Shown here: piece by piece, positions 26,557 through 36,536 of the stretch | Position numbering within the stretch: position 1 is the stretch's first letter | Layout: every line of letters begins with the position of its first letter | Assembly: GCF_019795155.1 (NCBI RefSeq) | Contig: NZ_JAILYN010000013.1 | Coordinates: forward strand, 50,950-95,120 | DNA: 44,171 nucleotides | DNA from: Marinobacterium arenosum | GTDB taxonomy: Bacteria > Pseudomonadota > Gammaproteobacteria > Pseudomonadales > Balneatricaceae | Reading direction: 5' to 3' | The notes under the pieces: generated by a model | Database searches by the model: none | Told to the model about the DNA's origin: nothing | What the model saw: only the letters and a program-made list of their open reading frames with translations | Made by a program: the position numbers and the translations under genes

Positions 26557-27453
26557 TCAGTTGAGGCTGGCGAGGATCGACTCCAGCGCATCGGGCGAGT
26601 CATAGGCGATGGTGATCTTGCCCTTGCCACGGCTGTTGCCGGAGATCTGCACCTTGGTAGCCAGCTTGCGGGACAGTTCGCCGGCCCAGTGTTCCAGCTG
26701 CGGGTCGGCCGCCGCCTTGGCCGGCTTGCGCGGCGGCAGTTCGCCGCCCTCCTGCAGTTTGCGCACCAGCGCTTCGGTCTGGCGTACCGACAGCCCCTTG
26801 CCGACCACCTCGTTGGCCGCCGCCAGCTGGTTGTCGCCGCTCAAGCTCAGCAGTGCCCGGGCATGGCCCATCTCCAGATCGCCGTACTCCAGCATCTTCT
26901 TGACCTCGTCGCCGAGGTTGATCAGCCGCAACAGGTTGGTGACCGCCGAGCGCGACTTGCCGACCGCCTCGGCCACCTCCTGCTGGGTCAGTTCGAACTC
27001 TTCCTGCAGCCGGGCCAGCGCCACCGCCTCTTCGATCGGGTTCAGGTTCTCGCGCTGGATGTTTTCGATCAGCGCCATGGCGATCGCCGCCTCATCGGGC
27101 ACATCGCGCACGATCGCCGGAATCTCCTCCAGTTCCGCCATCTGGCTGGCGCGCCAGCGCCGTTCACCGGCAATGATCTCGTAGCGCTCGCCGCCAATCG
27201 GCCGCACCACGATCGGCTGCATCACCCCCTGGGCCCGGATCGACGCCGCCAGCTCCTCCAGCGCCTGCGGTTCCAGGTCACGACGCGGCTGATATTTGCC
27301 GCGCTGGATCAGGTGTACCGGCAGCAACCGGTAGCCGTCGCCGGCCTGGTCGATCGCCACCTCGGTGACATCGCCAGCCTGCTCCGCCGCCGGGCTCACG
27401 TTGGACAACAGCGCTTCCAGGCCGCGGCCCAGTCCTCGTTTCTTTGCCGCCAT
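26557..27453 (-). CDS. parB: Chromosome partitioning protein ParB
   Basis: ParB binds parS sites and spreads as a CTP-dependent clamp to load condensin and engage ParA. The 298-residue protein begins AAKKRGLGRGLEALL. It has the CTP-binding region with GERRWRAS (96-103), the ENIQRENLNPIEEA motif, the helix-turn-helix TQQEVAEAVGKSRSAVTNLL, and a C-terminal dimer domain ending LESILASLN. The ATG at 27453 shares one base with the parA stop (TGATG). A TTG one codon earlier is possible. No intact parS is seen in this window. Confidence 0.97.
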   Translation of the reverse strand: MAAKKRGLGRGLEALLSNVSPAAEQAGDVTEVAIDQAGDGYRLLPVHLIQRGKYQPRRDLEPQALEELAASIRAQGVMQPIVVRPIGGERYEIIAGERRWRASQMAELEEIPAIVRDVPDEAAIAMALIENIQRENLNPIEEAVALARLQEEFELTQQEVAEAVGKSRSAVTNLLRLINLGDEVKKMLEYGDLEMGHARALLSLSGDNQLAAANEVVGKGLSVRQTEALVRKLQEGGELPPRKPAKAAADPQLEHWAGELSRKLATKVQISGNSRGKGKITIAYDSPDALESILASLN

Positions 27454-28259
27454 CAATCAGCTTCCTGTACCGTTTCGCGGGCTTGCGCCTGTTCCTGTTC
27501 GGTGCGGCGGATCAGTTCGCCGGCCAGTGACAGGTAGGCCATCGCGCCGCGGGAGTTCTTGTCATACAGCAGTGCCGGCAGGCCGTGGCTGGGTGCCTCG
27601 GCCAAGCGCACGTTGCGCGGGATCACGGTGCGGTAGACCTTGTCGCCGAAATACTCGACCAAATGGCTGGAAACATCCTTGGTCAGGCTCATGCGCGGAT
27701 CGAACATGGTGCGCAGAATCCCCTCGATCTTCAGCTTCGGGTTGAGCCGCTGGTTGATCTTGTCGATGGTGCCGATCAGCGCCGAGATCCCCTCAAGCGC
27801 GTAGTATTCGCACTGCATCGGGATGATCACCCCGCAGGAGGCGGACAGCGCGTTGACGGTCAGCAGGTTCAACGACGGCGGGTTGTCGATCAGCACGAAA
27901 TCATACTCGTCGGCCAGCTCCATCAACGCCATCTTCAGGCGGAATTCGCGCCGTGGCAGTTGCAACAGCTCCACCTCGGCCGCGGTCAGGTCGCCGTTGG
28001 CACCGATCAGGTCGTAGCCGGCCGGGCTGTTGCGTACGATCGCCTGCTCGATCTTGGCCTGATCGGTCAGCAGTTCGTAAACCGAATGTTCCAGCTCATG
28101 CTTGTCGACCCCGCTGCCCATGGTGGCGTTGCCCTGCGGATCCAGGTCGATCAGCAGCACCCGCTTCTTGGTCGCCACCAGCGATGCCGCCAGGTTGACG
28201 CAGGTGGTGGTCTTGCCGACCCCGCCTTTCTGGTTGGTAATGGTCAGAATCTTGGCCAC
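27453..28259 (-). CDS. parA: Chromosome partitioning ATPase ParA
   Basis: ParA is the deviant Walker ATPase that moves ParB-bound origins. The 268-residue protein has KGGVGKTT at 11-18, DLDPQGNATMG, and the switch region VLIDNPPSLNLLTVNAL. It starts with GTG two bases after the rsmG stop and overlaps parB. The rsmG-parA-parB order downstream of mnmG is the usual arrangement. Confidence 0.97.
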   Translation of the reverse strand: MAKILTITNQKGGVGKTTTCVNLAASLVATKKRVLLIDLDPQGNATMGSGVDKHELEHSVYELLTDQAKIEQAIVRNSPAGYDLIGANGDLTAAEVELLQLPRREFRLKMALMELADEYDFVLIDNPPSLNLLTVNALSASCGVIIPMQCEYYALEGISALIGTIDKINQRLNPKLKIEGILRTMFDPRMSLTKDVSSHLVEYFGDKVYRTVIPRNVRLAEAPSHGLPALLYDKNSRGAMAYLSLAGELIRRTEQEQAQARETVQEAD

Positions 28260-28261
28260 GC

Positions 28262-28888
28262 TCAGCTTCTCCCGACAATCAGCAGATGACGCTCGCCCTC
28301 GGTGCCCGGCACCTGCAGCCGATGGCTGGCCTGCAACCGGTAGCCCGGCGGCAGCTGCGCCAGTTCGTCGTCAGGATACAGTCCTTTCATGGCGATAAAA
28401 ATACCATCTTCGCTGCACAGCGCCTGGCACCAGTTGATCATGTCGGCCAGCGAGGCGAAGGCCCGCGAGATCACCTGGCGGGCCGGTGCGATATCGGCCT
28501 GTTCGACCCGGCTCTGGATCACCGTCAGGTTGTCGAGCCCCAGCTGCGCCTTGACCTGCAGCTGGAAGCGGGTCTTCTTGCCATTGCTGTCCAACGTAGT
28601 GACGGCGATATCCGGTTTACAGATCGCCACCGGAATACCCGGCAGGCCGGGGCCGCTGCCGACGTCGATCAGCGGCTCATCCTGGATGTACGGCAACACG
28701 CTGAGACTGTCGATCAGATGACGGTCGACCATCTCCAACGGATCCCGCACCGCGGTCAGGTTGTAGGCCTGGTTCCATTTGATCAGCAATTGCAGGTAGG
28801 CCAGCAGTTGCTCAACCTGGGATTTGCCCAGCGTCAGGCCGAGTTTGTCGATGCCGCGTTCCAGACGCTGTTTCAGTTGTTGTTCCAT
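28262..28888 (-). CDS. rsmG: 16S rRNA (guanine527-N7)-methyltransferase RsmG
   Basis: RsmG (GidB) methylates G527 of 16S rRNA using S-adenosylmethionine. The 208-residue protein carries the SAM motif DVGSGPGLPG (75-84) and VISRAFASLADM in the middle. The C-terminal GERHLLIVGR strand is also present. Its ATG shares a base with the mnmG stop (TAATG), indicating coupling. Confidence 0.97.
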   Translation of the reverse strand: MEQQLKQRLERGIDKLGLTLGKSQVEQLLAYLQLLIKWNQAYNLTAVRDPLEMVDRHLIDSLSVLPYIQDEPLIDVGSGPGLPGIPVAICKPDIAVTTLDSNGKKTRFQLQVKAQLGLDNLTVIQSRVEQADIAPARQVISRAFASLADMINWCQALCSEDGIFIAMKGLYPDDELAQLPPGYRLQASHRLQVPGTEGERHLLIVGRS

Positions 28889-30783
28889 TAACCGTTCGCC
28901 TTCTGCTGGCGCTCGGCCAGCTGGTGTTTTTTCAGATAAACCAACAACAGCGAGATCGCCGCCGGCGTCATGCCCTGGATCCGACTGGCCTGGGCGATAG
29001 TTTCCGGACGGATCTCCTTCAGTTTGCTCTTCAGCTCGTTGGACAGGCCGCCGACCTGGTCGTAGTCCAAGACCGCCGGCAACGGCGTGTTTTCCTGCCG
29101 GCGCATCTGCTCGATCTCCTCCTTCTGGCGATCAATGTAGCCGGCGTACTTGAACTGGATCTCGACCTGCTCGGCGACCTGGCGGTCGCTGACCGGCTCG
29201 CCCTTCAGGCCGGCCACGTCGGCATAGCCAAGCTCCGGCCGCTTGATCAGGTCCGCCAGGCTGTATTCGCGGCTCAGCGGTGTGCTCAGTTTATCGGCCA
29301 GTTGCTGAGCTTCCGATGAACCGGCCTGCACCCAGCTGTCACGCAGCCGCTGCTGCTCCCGCTCGATCGCCTCGCGCTTGTCGCAGAAACGGCGCCAGCG
29401 TTCCTCGCCAACCAGGCCGAGCCGGTAACCGGTCTCGGTCAGTCGCAGGTCGGCATTGTCCTCGCGCAGGATCAGCCGGTATTCCGCCCGGCTGGTGAAC
29501 ATCCGGTAGGGTTCCGAGGTGCCGAGGGTGATCAGGTCGTCGACCAGCACCCCGATATAGGCCTCGTCGCGGCGCGGATACCAGGGCTCCTTGCCCTGTG
29601 CCCGCAGCGCCGCATTGGCGCCGGCCAGCAGCCCCTGGGCGCCGGCCTCTTCGTAACCGGTGGTGCCGTTGATCTGGCCGGCGAAGTACAGCCCGGCCAA
29701 TACCTTGGTCTCCAGGCTGTGCTTGAGATCCTGCGGATTGAAGAAATCGTACTCGATGGCGTAGCCCGGCCGGGTGATATGGGCGTTCTCGAAACCGCGG
29801 ATCGAGCGCACCGCCGCCAGCTGGATATCGAACGGCAGACTGGTCGAGATACCGTTGGGATACAGCTCATGGGTGGTCAGCCCTTCCGGCTCGACGAATA
29901 CCTGATGCGCTTCCTTGTCGGCAAAGCGCATGATCTTGTCTTCCACCGACGGGCAGTAACGCGGCCCGACGCCGTCGATCACCCCGGTGTACATCGGCGA
30001 GCGATCCAGCCCGCTGCGCAGGATCTCGTGGGTGCGGGCGTTGGTGTGGGTGATGTAGCAGCTGATCTGGCGCGGCTGTTCCGCCGCTGAACCGATAAAC
30101 GACATCACCGGTGTCGGAGTGTCGCCCGGTTGCTCCTGCATCAGGCTGAAGTCGACCGTACGGGCATCGATGCGCGGCGGCGTACCGGTCTTCAGCCGGT
30201 CGACCCGCAGCGGCAGCTCGCGCAGCCGGTCGGCCAGGGTGATCGACGGCGGATCACCGGCGCGACCACCGGAGTGGTTCTCCAGCCCGATATGGATCTT
30301 GCCGCCCAGGAAGGTGCCGGCGGTCAGCACTACCGACTCGGCGTGGAAACGGATGCCGGTCTGAGTTACCACCCCCTTGACGGTCTCCCCTTCGACGATC
30401 AGGTCGTCGGCCGCTTGCTGGAAGATCAGCAGGTTGTGCTGGTTTTCCAGGATCTGGCGGATCGCCGCCTTGTACAGCACCCTATCAGCCTGGGCGCGGG
30501 TGGCACGTACGGCCGGGCCCTTGCGGGAATTAAGCACCCGGAACTGGATACCACCACGGTCGGTCGCCCGCGCCATGGCCCCGTCCAGCGCATCGATCTC
30601 CTTGACCAGATGGCTCTTGCCGATGCCGCCGATCGCCGGATTACAGGACATCTGACCCAGCGTCTCTATGTTATGCGTCAGCAGCAGGGTCTGGGCGCCC
30701 ATTCGGGCGGCGGCCAGTGCCGCTTCGGTGCCGGCATGGCCTCCACCGATCACAATGACATCAAAGCGGGTGGGATAATCCAC
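28888..30783 (-). CDS. mnmG: tRNA uridine-5-carboxymethylaminomethyl modification enzyme MnmG
   Basis: MnmG (GidA) works with MnmE to modify U34 of certain tRNAs using FAD and methylene-tetrahydrofolate. The 631-residue protein has the FAD motif [10 protein letters not shown] (13-22), [42 protein letters not shown], and YCPSVEDKI. The helical C-terminal domain is complete. It is the first gene of mnmG-rsmG-parA-parB. A TATACT hexamer on the minus strand at 30861-30856 may be its -10. The region upstream holds DnaA boxes. Confidence 0.98.
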   Translation of the reverse strand: MDYPTRFDVIVIGGGHAGTEAALAAARMGAQTLLLTHNIETLGQMSCNPAIGGIGKSHLVKEIDALDGAMARATDRGGIQFRVLNSRKGPAVRATRAQADRVLYKAAIRQILENQHNLLIFQQAADDLIVEGETVKGVVTQTGIRFHAESVVLTAGTFLGGKIHIGLENHSGGRAGDPPSITLADRLRELPLRVDRLKTGTPPRIDARTVDFSLMQEQPGDTPTPVMSFIGSAAEQPRQISCYITHTNARTHEILRSGLDRSPMYTGVIDGVGPRYCPSVEDKIMRFADKEAHQVFVEPEGLTTHELYPNGISTSLPFDIQLAAVRSIRGFENAHITRPGYAIEYDFFNPQDLKHSLETKVLAGLYFAGQINGTTGYEEAGAQGLLAGANAALRAQGKEPWYPRRDEAYIGVLVDDLITLGTSEPYRMFTSRAEYRLILREDNADLRLTETGYRLGLVGEERWRRFCDKREAIEREQQRLRDSWVQAGSSEAQQLADKLSTPLSREYSLADLIKRPELGYADVAGLKGEPVSDRQVAEQVEIQFKYAGYIDRQKEEIEQMRRQENTPLPAVLDYDQVGGLSNELKSKLKEIRPETIAQASRIQGMTPAAISLLLVYLKKHQLAERQQKANG

Positions 30784-30885
30784 TTATGCAATCCTCAAAC
30801 TCTTTTAGATTAGGTACGCGAGACCAACGACGGACGGTTGGCAGGAAGGGCTGCAAGTATACAACGGCCGGAGAGGCGAAGGAAT

Positions 30886-31200
30886 GATCAAAAAATAGCC
30901 AGATCGTTTGCTTGGTTTGTAAATCAAAAATATAGAAGAATATGAATATATAAAGAGAGGTTTGTTTTTATGTATTGTTTTTAGTGGCGGCCCATTCTGT
31001 GGCTAACTCTAAAAATGTTAATAAAAACATGCGGATACGGGAGCTGAAACCCTGTCTTGTTGCTGGGATGAAGTTGCTCACAACCCCCTCCCAAAACTGT
31101 GTATAAAAGTGGTGGTTATGCACAGGCTAAGTTACCAACAGCCATTTTGGCAATCTATACGCCCCCGGCCAACAGTCAACACACAGCCTATTGTGGATAA
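30886..31200. other. DnaA-box cluster with AT-rich stretch beside mnmG (candidate origin)
   Basis: No gene lies between mnmG and the lipoprotein start at 31272. DnaA boxes: TGTGTATAA (31098-31106), TTATGCACA (31116-31124) and TGTGGATAA (31192-31200) all fit TTATNCACA on one strand or the other. TGTGGCTAA (30998-31006) has one mismatch. On the mnmG side, 30888-30990 is strongly AT-rich with two GATC sites and could be the unwinding element. E. coli-type chromosomes have oriC at this place. Confidence 0.6.
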
Positions 31201-31271
31201 GAAAATGGGCGTTGGCCAGCGGCTTCGGTATGATCGGGCTTTATGATGCGGACCAGGGAGAATCGGCTGCC

Positions 31272-32051
31272 ATGCGCTGGATAGTGGTCACTGTACTGAT
31301 GGTGGGGTTGCTCGGCTGTGCCCAGCAGCGATATGAGGATGGCCAGGCGTCGTTGGAGCTTGACCGGCTTCGGCTGCAGGCCGGCCAGTTCGATATGGAT
31401 CTGCTACGCCAGCCGACCGCCGCGACCAAGCACCTGCGTCTCTATATCGAAGCGGACCTGAGCGGCTGGTTCAATGGCCGCTACCAGCCGCGTAAAGAGC
31501 TGGGATACTGGCTGTTCCGAGCCGATCGCGCCGCCTACTATGCGGTCTACCCCTGTGCCAGCCGCTGGGCGACCGGCTGTGACAGCTCGTTTCGCGGTGA
31601 ACAGCGCTTTTCCACCGAGCTGGCCGAAGCGGTCGGTCGGATGCTGGCGCAGCTGAAGCAGCAGACCGGCGGCCAGAGTTTGGAGGTGGTGGCGATCGGC
31701 GATGCCGCCGCGTTGATGCTGAAGGTCGCCGCAGTGAGCGGTCAGATCGACCATCTGCACACCATCAATGGAACGCTGTCGCCGACGATCTGGGCGCGCC
31801 AGACCGGTCGTGAGCCGCCGCCCAGCTCCGATCCGTTGATCTACCACCGTCGGTTGGCGGCGCTGGCACAGACTCACTGGATCGCCGGCCAGCTGGCCAG
31901 CTCTCAGGAGGCGATGGCGCAGGCTTATAAAAAAGCCTTTCCTGGGGATAACTGTGTGCGTCTTCGGGTGGTCAGCGATGTCCACAGCCAGGCCGACTGG
32001 TTGCGGTTGTGGCCGGGGCTGCTCAACGATCGCTTCTACTGTGCCGGCTAG
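31272..32051 (+). CDS. Lipoprotein related to alpha/beta hydrolases, lacking the nucleophile serine
   Basis: The start at ATG 31272 gives a lipoprotein signal with lipobox LLGC (Cys16). An AGGGAG lies 11 bases upstream. The 259-residue product follows the pattern of a small alpha/beta-hydrolase family. A strand and elbow at VVAIGDAAALM and TINGTLSPTIWARQTG correspond to the usual GxSGGG elbow and AGNLDPxxW stretch. VSDVHSQADWLRLWPGLL corresponds to the last histidine segment. At the elbow the serine is replaced by Asp144 (G-D-A-A-A), while His238 remains. Paired cysteines (95, 103, 228, 257) suit the periplasm. Hydrolase activity is therefore doubtful. No substrate can be named and no operon partner is seen. 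Confidence 0.72.
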   Translation: MRWIVVTVLMVGLLGCAQQRYEDGQASLELDRLRLQAGQFDMDLLRQPTAATKHLRLYIEADLSGWFNGRYQPRKELGYWLFRADRAAYYAVYPCASRWATGCDSSFRGEQRFSTELAEAVGRMLAQLKQQTGGQSLEVVAIGDAAALMLKVAAVSGQIDHLHTINGTLSPTIWARQTGREPPPSSDPLIYHRRLAALAQTHWIAGQLASSQEAMAQAYKKAFPGDNCVRLRVVSDVHSQADWLRLWPGLLNDRFYCAG

Positions 32052-32063
32052 CATGCAACAAAA

Positions 32064-32088
32064 AAACGGCGGCTCAGCCGCCGCCGTT
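32064..32088. terminator. Hairpin between convergent genes
   Basis: CGGCGGC-TCA-GCCGCCG at 32067-32083, with an A6 run before it, lies between the convergent lipoprotein and secreted-protein genes. The A-run makes it best suited to ending the minus-strand gene. Confidence 0.6.
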
Positions 32089-32124
32089 GGTGTCAGCCCC
32101 GCTTGGAGGCTGAGATCGCAGGGA

Positions 32125-32874
32125 TTATAGCTGTAGATCCGTACCGCTGCCGTCTGAATCCTTGATATTGACCGCCTGCACCTCCTGCACGGTCAGCGAG
32201 CCGACCCCGACGGTGGCCCAGGCCTTGGCGCTGTTATCACCATCGATATCGTACTCGCCGGATAGCTCGGTGCTGGAGTACAAATCCGCTTTCACCTCGA
32301 TAAAGTGATCACCCGGCTCCATATTTGGCATGATGAAGTTGAAATGGTGAGCCGCAGTGGTTTCCAGGATCAGACCGATCTCCTCGGCGGTTACTTCACA
32401 ATCATCGGCGATGGTGATGGTGCCGTCGCCGGTCAGTGGATCCACACTGACGTCACAGCTTTCGATGACGCCGCCCATCACCGCGGACAGCTCCTGATAG
32501 CGCTCGGTAAAGATCACCTGACCCGGCGCGGCTTCCACGCCGTCAACCAATACCCGGATTGCCACGCCGCCCTTGGCGCCGGCTTTTTCTGCGGTACCGT
32601 TTTTGCCTTTCACATTGGTTTCGGTGTGCAGGCCCAGTTCCAGCGAGACGCCGATCAGCAGATCCTTCTTGTTGGCAGTACGGATACCGGCACTCATCAA
32701 GGTGGTGTAAACGGGGGCGTTGGCAAAGCCCGCATTCTGCTCGGTGGTCGAGATCAGTTGCAGGTTGCTCATATCCTTGGCATGCGCGGCGAACTTGGCC
32801 GATGCGCCATAGGCCGGCGAGAGTAACAGAGTGCTGAAAGCGGTGGCCAATACGACTTGGGTAAGCTTATTCAT
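32125..32874 (-). CDS. Secreted protein of unknown function
   Basis: The 249-residue protein has a Sec signal peptide (KLTQVVLATAFSTLLLSPAYG, cleavage near residues 23-26). The mature part is beta-rich and acidic and I do not recognise it. It contains GVAIRVLVDGVEAAPGQVIF, two cysteines in ESCDVSVDPLTGDGT and ADDCEVTAEE that may pair, and a late HHFNFIMPNMEPGDHFIEVKAD strand pattern. A short DSDGSGTDLQL tail follows. The layout would suit an immunoglobulin-like or jelly-roll fold, which is only a guess. An AGAGGA site is about eight bases before the ATG. It is a single gene, convergent with the lipoprotein gene. Confidence 0.75.
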   Translation of the reverse strand: MNKLTQVVLATAFSTLLLSPAYGASAKFAAHAKDMSNLQLISTTEQNAGFANAPVYTTLMSAGIRTANKKDLLIGVSLELGLHTETNVKGKNGTAEKAGAKGGVAIRVLVDGVEAAPGQVIFTERYQELSAVMGGVIESCDVSVDPLTGDGTITIADDCEVTAEEIGLILETTAAHHFNFIMPNMEPGDHFIEVKADLYSSTELSGEYDIDGDNSAKAWATVGVGSLTVQEVQAVNIKDSDGSGTDLQL

Positions 32875-33369
32875 CAGAGATTCCTCTCAGGGGGTTAACC
32901 GGTACTGGTCTGTTGGTTTATCTCGTAAAGGGTGCGTAATTCGAGAGAAGGGCTATTAGCCGGGTACTGCTGCACGGAATTCGTATCCTTTCGGGCATCG
33001 GTTCCGAAAAGCTCGCAGGCAGTTTAAGCAGCGCACAGGCGGGGTTTGGTACTATTTTGCGCAAATGTATAACGATCTTTACAGGCACTGTATCAAGCGC
33101 TGAACAGCATCGAACGGATTGATGAGTGGGGGCTCTTTTCGTTGACGGTTTCGCTCAAACAGTGAGATTGGCAGCAAGAATCCAAGGGGAAAGTGAAAAG
33201 CTTTCTAGCTGTAAAGCTGCCGTAGACAGCAACTGTAAGCCGACCGATACGCCTTGAGCGTGCCGGCGCCATTTGTCCAGCTAAATGCGACACCATGACA
33301 GAGATCGGCTGAGCGGAAACATCAGTGAATTGCGCGGCCGGTAGCCTGATTGCCCAAGAGGGCTTGAAA
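32875..33369. other. Long gap upstream of the secreted-protein gene
   Basis: About 500 bases have no gene that I can support. A 67-codon minus-strand frame (33093-33296) lacks a ribosome site and family likeness. No DnaA box or strong repeat is seen. The promoter of the secreted-protein gene should lie in the right-hand part of 32875-32960. Confidence 0.4.
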
Positions 33370-33395
33370 GGGACGCCCGATCGCTCAGGCGTCCC
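33370..33395 (-). terminator. Hairpin after mnmE
   Basis: GGGACGCC-N10-GGCGTCCC starts nine bases past the mnmE stop and is followed on the minus strand by TTTC, a modest T-run. It probably ends the mnmE transcript. Confidence 0.65.
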
Positions 33396-33403
33396 GGGGG
33401 AGC

Positions 33404-34771
33404 TTATTTTCCAATGCAGAACGAGCTGAAGATGCGGCCGAGCAGGTCGTCGCTGGTGAACTCGCCGGTGATCTCGTTCAGGGCCTGCTGGGCCTGACGC
33501 AGGTCTTCGGCCAGCAGTTCGCCGGCGCCGTTCAGCTCCAGCTGGGCCTGGCCGGTGTGCAGCAGCTCGCTGGCCCGCTGCAATGCGTCCAGGTGACGAC
33601 GGCGGGCCATGAAGCCACCTTCGGTGGTGCTGGCGTAGCCCATGCAGTCCTTCAGGTGCTGGCGCAGCAGGTCGATCCCCCCGCCGGCCTTGGCGGACAG
33701 CGAGATCAGCGTGTAGTGCGGGTGCGGCTCCAGGCCGACCTGCTCGCCGCTGAGGTCGGCCTTGTTGCGGATCACGGTGACCTTGTCCGGCTCCGGCAGC
33801 CGGTGGATGAACTCCGGCCAGATCTGTTCCGGATCGCGGGCGTCGGTGCTGGTGCCGTCGACCATCAGCAGTACCCGGTCGGCGCGTTCGATCTCCTGCC
33901 AGGCGCGGTCGATGCCGATCCGCTCCACCTCATCCGGGGCGTCGCGCAGGCCAGCGGTATCGATGATGTGCAGTGGCATACCGTCGATATGGATATGTTC
34001 GCGCAGCACGTCGCGGGTGGTGCCGGCGATATCGGTGACGATGGCGCTGTCGCGGCCGGCCAGGGCGTTCAACAGGCTGGACTTACCGGCGTTGGGTCGG
34101 CCGGCGATCACCACGTTCATCCCTTCGCGCATCAGGCTGCCCTGGCGGGCCTCGGCCTGCACCGCGCCGAGCTGGCCGATGATCGTCTTCAGGTCGGTCA
34201 GCACCTTGCCGTCGGCCAGGAAGTCGATCTCCTCCTCCGGGAAGTCGATCGCCGCCTCGACGTAGATACGCAGCTGGATCAACGACTCGACCAGCTCGTG
34301 GATCCGGCGCGAGAACTCGCCCTGCAGTGAGCGCAGCGCACAGCGGGCGGCCTGGGCGGAGGCACTGTCGATCAGGTCGGCGATCGCCTCGGCCTGGGCC
34401 AGGTCGAGCTTGTCGTTCAGGAAGGCCCGCTCGGAGAACTCGCCGGGCCGGGCCGCCCGGGCACCGAGAGAAATTACCCGGTCGAGGATAAAGTCGATGA
34501 TCACCGGGCCGCCGTGGCCCTGCAGTTCCAGCACGTCTTCACCGGTAAAGGAGTTCGGGCCGGGGAAGAACAGTGCGATCCCCTGGTCGATCTGCTGGCC
34601 GTCGGCGGCCAGGAACGGGCCGTAATGGGCATAGCGCGGCTTGGGCGTCAGCCCCAGCACCTGCTCGGCGATTCGGCCGGCGTCCGGGCCGGAAACCCGG
34701 ACTATGCCGACCCCGCCCCGCCCCGGCGGGGTGGCCTGGGCGGCAATGGTATCCTGATTGAGATTCTGCAT
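33404..34771 (-). CDS. mnmE: tRNA modification GTPase MnmE
   Basis: MnmE forms a complex with MnmG to install the cmnm5 group at U34. The 455-residue protein has an N-terminal folate-binding domain (about 1-120, with [15 protein letters not shown]). The G domain carries GRPNAGKS (224-231), GTTRD (250-254), DTAG (271-274) and NKAD. The catalytic C-terminal FCIGK includes Cys453. It is separated from mnmG by about 2.6 kb holding two unrelated genes and the DnaA-box region. Confidence 0.98.
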   Translation of the reverse strand: MQNLNQDTIAAQATPPGRGGVGIVRVSGPDAGRIAEQVLGLTPKPRYAHYGPFLAADGQQIDQGIALFFPGPNSFTGEDVLELQGHGGPVIIDFILDRVISLGARAARPGEFSERAFLNDKLDLAQAEAIADLIDSASAQAARCALRSLQGEFSRRIHELVESLIQLRIYVEAAIDFPEEEIDFLADGKVLTDLKTIIGQLGAVQAEARQGSLMREGMNVVIAGRPNAGKSSLLNALAGRDSAIVTDIAGTTRDVLREHIHIDGMPLHIIDTAGLRDAPDEVERIGIDRAWQEIERADRVLLMVDGTSTDARDPEQIWPEFIHRLPEPDKVTVIRNKADLSGEQVGLEPHPHYTLISLSAKAGGGIDLLRQHLKDCMGYASTTEGGFMARRRHLDALQRASELLHTGQAQLELNGAGELLAEDLRQAQQALNEITGEFTSDDLLGRIFSSFCIGK

Positions 34772-34825
34772 AGCGGTTGCTCGTTAAGACTGGGAACGAA
34801 CCTGAAATAAAAATGCCAGAAAGCG

Positions 34826-34853
34826 AAAAAGGCCCCCATCAGGGAGCCTTTTT
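34826..34853. terminator. Terminator between yidC and mnmE
   Basis: AAAAAGGC-C-CCC-ATCA-GGG-A-GCCTTTTT forms a stem with one small internal mismatch and A/T runs on both sides. It should end the rpmH-rnpA-yidC transcript before mnmE. Confidence 0.8.
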
Positions 34854-34868
34854 AGTCTAACAGCGCGA

Positions 34869-36536
34869 TCAGGCTTTTTTATCAGCCGGCTCGCCACCCT
34901 CGATCTGCTTGTTGATCACGTACTGCTGGGCGATCGACAGGACGTTGTTCACCACCCAGTACAGTGTCAGACCGGCCGGGAACCACAGGAAGAAGAAGGT
35001 GAACAGGATCGGCAGCAGCTTCATCACCTTGGCCTGCATCGGGTCCGGCGGGGTCGGGTTCAGCATCTGCTGGATGAACATGCTGGCGCCCATCAGGATC
35101 GGCAGAATGAAGTACGGGTCCTTGACTGACAGGTCGGCCAGGTACAGGAACTCGGCGTGACGCAGTTCCACGCTCTCCATCAGCACCCAGTACAGCGCGA
35201 TGAAGATCGGCATCTGCGCCAGGATCGGCAGGCAGCCGCCCAGCGGATTGATCTTTTCTTTCTGGTACAGCTGCATCATCGCCTGGGACATCTTCTGGCG
35301 GTCGTCGCCGTACATCTCCTTCAGACGCTGCATCTCCGGGCCGAACTTGCGCATCTTGGCCATCGACTTGAACGCCTTGGCGTTCAGCTGGAACAGCGCG
35401 GCTTTCACCAGTACGGTGATGCCGATGATCGCCAGGCCCCAGTTGCCGAGCACGTTGTGGATCCACTTCAGCAGCATGTAGAGCGGCGACGCTACCCACC
35501 AGAGCCAGCCGTAGTCGACGGTCAGCTTCAGGTCTTCGTCGGCGGCGGCCATCTGCTCCTGATCTTTCGGACCGGCGTAGAAGTCGGCCGCAACGGTCTT
35601 GCTTTCACCCGGAGCGATGTCCAGCGACGGGCTGATAAAGCCGGCGATGTAGTTGCCGTTCAGCTTGCGGGTCTGGTAGGTGTAGTCGACACCCTTGGCC
35701 GGAATCCAGGCACTGATGAAGTAGTGCTGGACGAAAGCCACCCAGCCGTCGGCGGACTTCTGCTTGAAGCCCTCGTCATCCATGTCGTCGAAGTCAATCT
35801 TGATGTAGTTGTCTTCGGCGGTGGAGAACACGGCGCCCAGATAGGACTGCATGCCCATGTCAGTGGTGGAGGTCGGATCACTGCTGCGATCGCGCTTGAT
35901 CTGGCCGAACAGGTTGGCCTGCCAGGGCTGCTCGGATTGGTTGTCGATGATGTAGCTGACACCGACAGTGTAGGAGCCCTGCTGGAAGCTGAACCGCTTG
36001 GTGATCTGCACGCCGTTGGCGTCGGTCAGCGTCAGGTCGACCTGCAGTTGCTGCTCGCCCTCGGCCAGGCGGTAGGTGCTGGCGCTGCTGTTATAGAGCG
36101 GGCGACCGGCCTTGCTGGCATCCGGACCGTTGGCGCCGACCAGGCCGCTCTGGGCGACATAGGTACGGTTCTGGGTCTGCTCCATCAGCACGAACGGCTG
36201 CTCGCTGCCCAGGCTGGCTTTCTGTTTCGGCAGAGAGACCTCGATGATGTCGCCGCCTTTGCGGTCGATCACCAGGTTCAGCACGTCGGTGTTGACCCGG
36301 ATCAGCTGTTGCTGGGGTTGGGTGTCGCCCGCGGTGCTGGCCGGAAGGTCCGCGCCGCCGTTTTCGCTATCGGCGGCAGGCAGTTCAGTGGCGCTGCCAT
36401 TGGTGCCGTAGGCCGAGCTGGAGGCGACCGGTTGTTGTTCTACCGCCGGCTGGCCGTAGTCTTCGTTCCACTGGAGAACCAATACATAGGAGATGACTGC
36501 CAGGGCGGCAACCAAGATGACTCGCTGAAAATCCAT
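34869..36536 (-). CDS. yidC: Membrane protein insertase YidC
   Basis: YidC inserts and folds inner-membrane proteins, with or without SecYEG. The 555-residue protein has an N-terminal helix (residues 5-22) and the large periplasmic P1 domain (about 60-335). The conserved membrane core is WGLAIIGITVLVKAALFQLNAK and GCLPILAQMPIFIALYWVL, followed by PILFTFFFLWFPAGLTLYWVVNN. The C-terminus ends in a short basic tail. It starts 19 bases after rnpA, with no yidD between them. Confidence 0.98.
   Translation of the reverse strand: MDFQRVILVAALAVISYVLVLQWNEDYGQPAVEQQPVASSSAYGTNGSATELPAADSENGGADLPASTAGDTQPQQQLIRVNTDVLNLVIDRKGGDIIEVSLPKQKASLGSEQPFVLMEQTQNRTYVAQSGLVGANGPDASKAGRPLYNSSASTYRLAEGEQQLQVDLTLTDANGVQITKRFSFQQGSYTVGVSYIIDNQSEQPWQANLFGQIKRDRSSDPTSTTDMGMQSYLGAVFSTAEDNYIKIDFDDMDDEGFKQKSADGWVAFVQHYFISAWIPAKGVDYTYQTRKLNGNYIAGFISPSLDIAPGESKTVAADFYAGPKDQEQMAAADEDLKLTVDYGWLWWVASPLYMLLKWIHNVLGNWGLAIIGITVLVKAALFQLNAKAFKSMAKMRKFGPEMQRLKEMYGDDRQKMSQAMMQLYQKEKINPLGGCLPILAQMPIFIALYWVLMESVELRHAEFLYLADLSVKDPYFILPILMGASMFIQQMLNPTPPDPMQAKVMKLLPILFTFFFLWFPAGLTLYWVVNNVLSIAQQYVINKQIEGGEPADKKA

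Noticed and set aside
33093-33296. A 67-codon minus-strand frame upstream of mnmE's terminator
   Set aside because: No ribosome site and mixed composition; no recognisable family.
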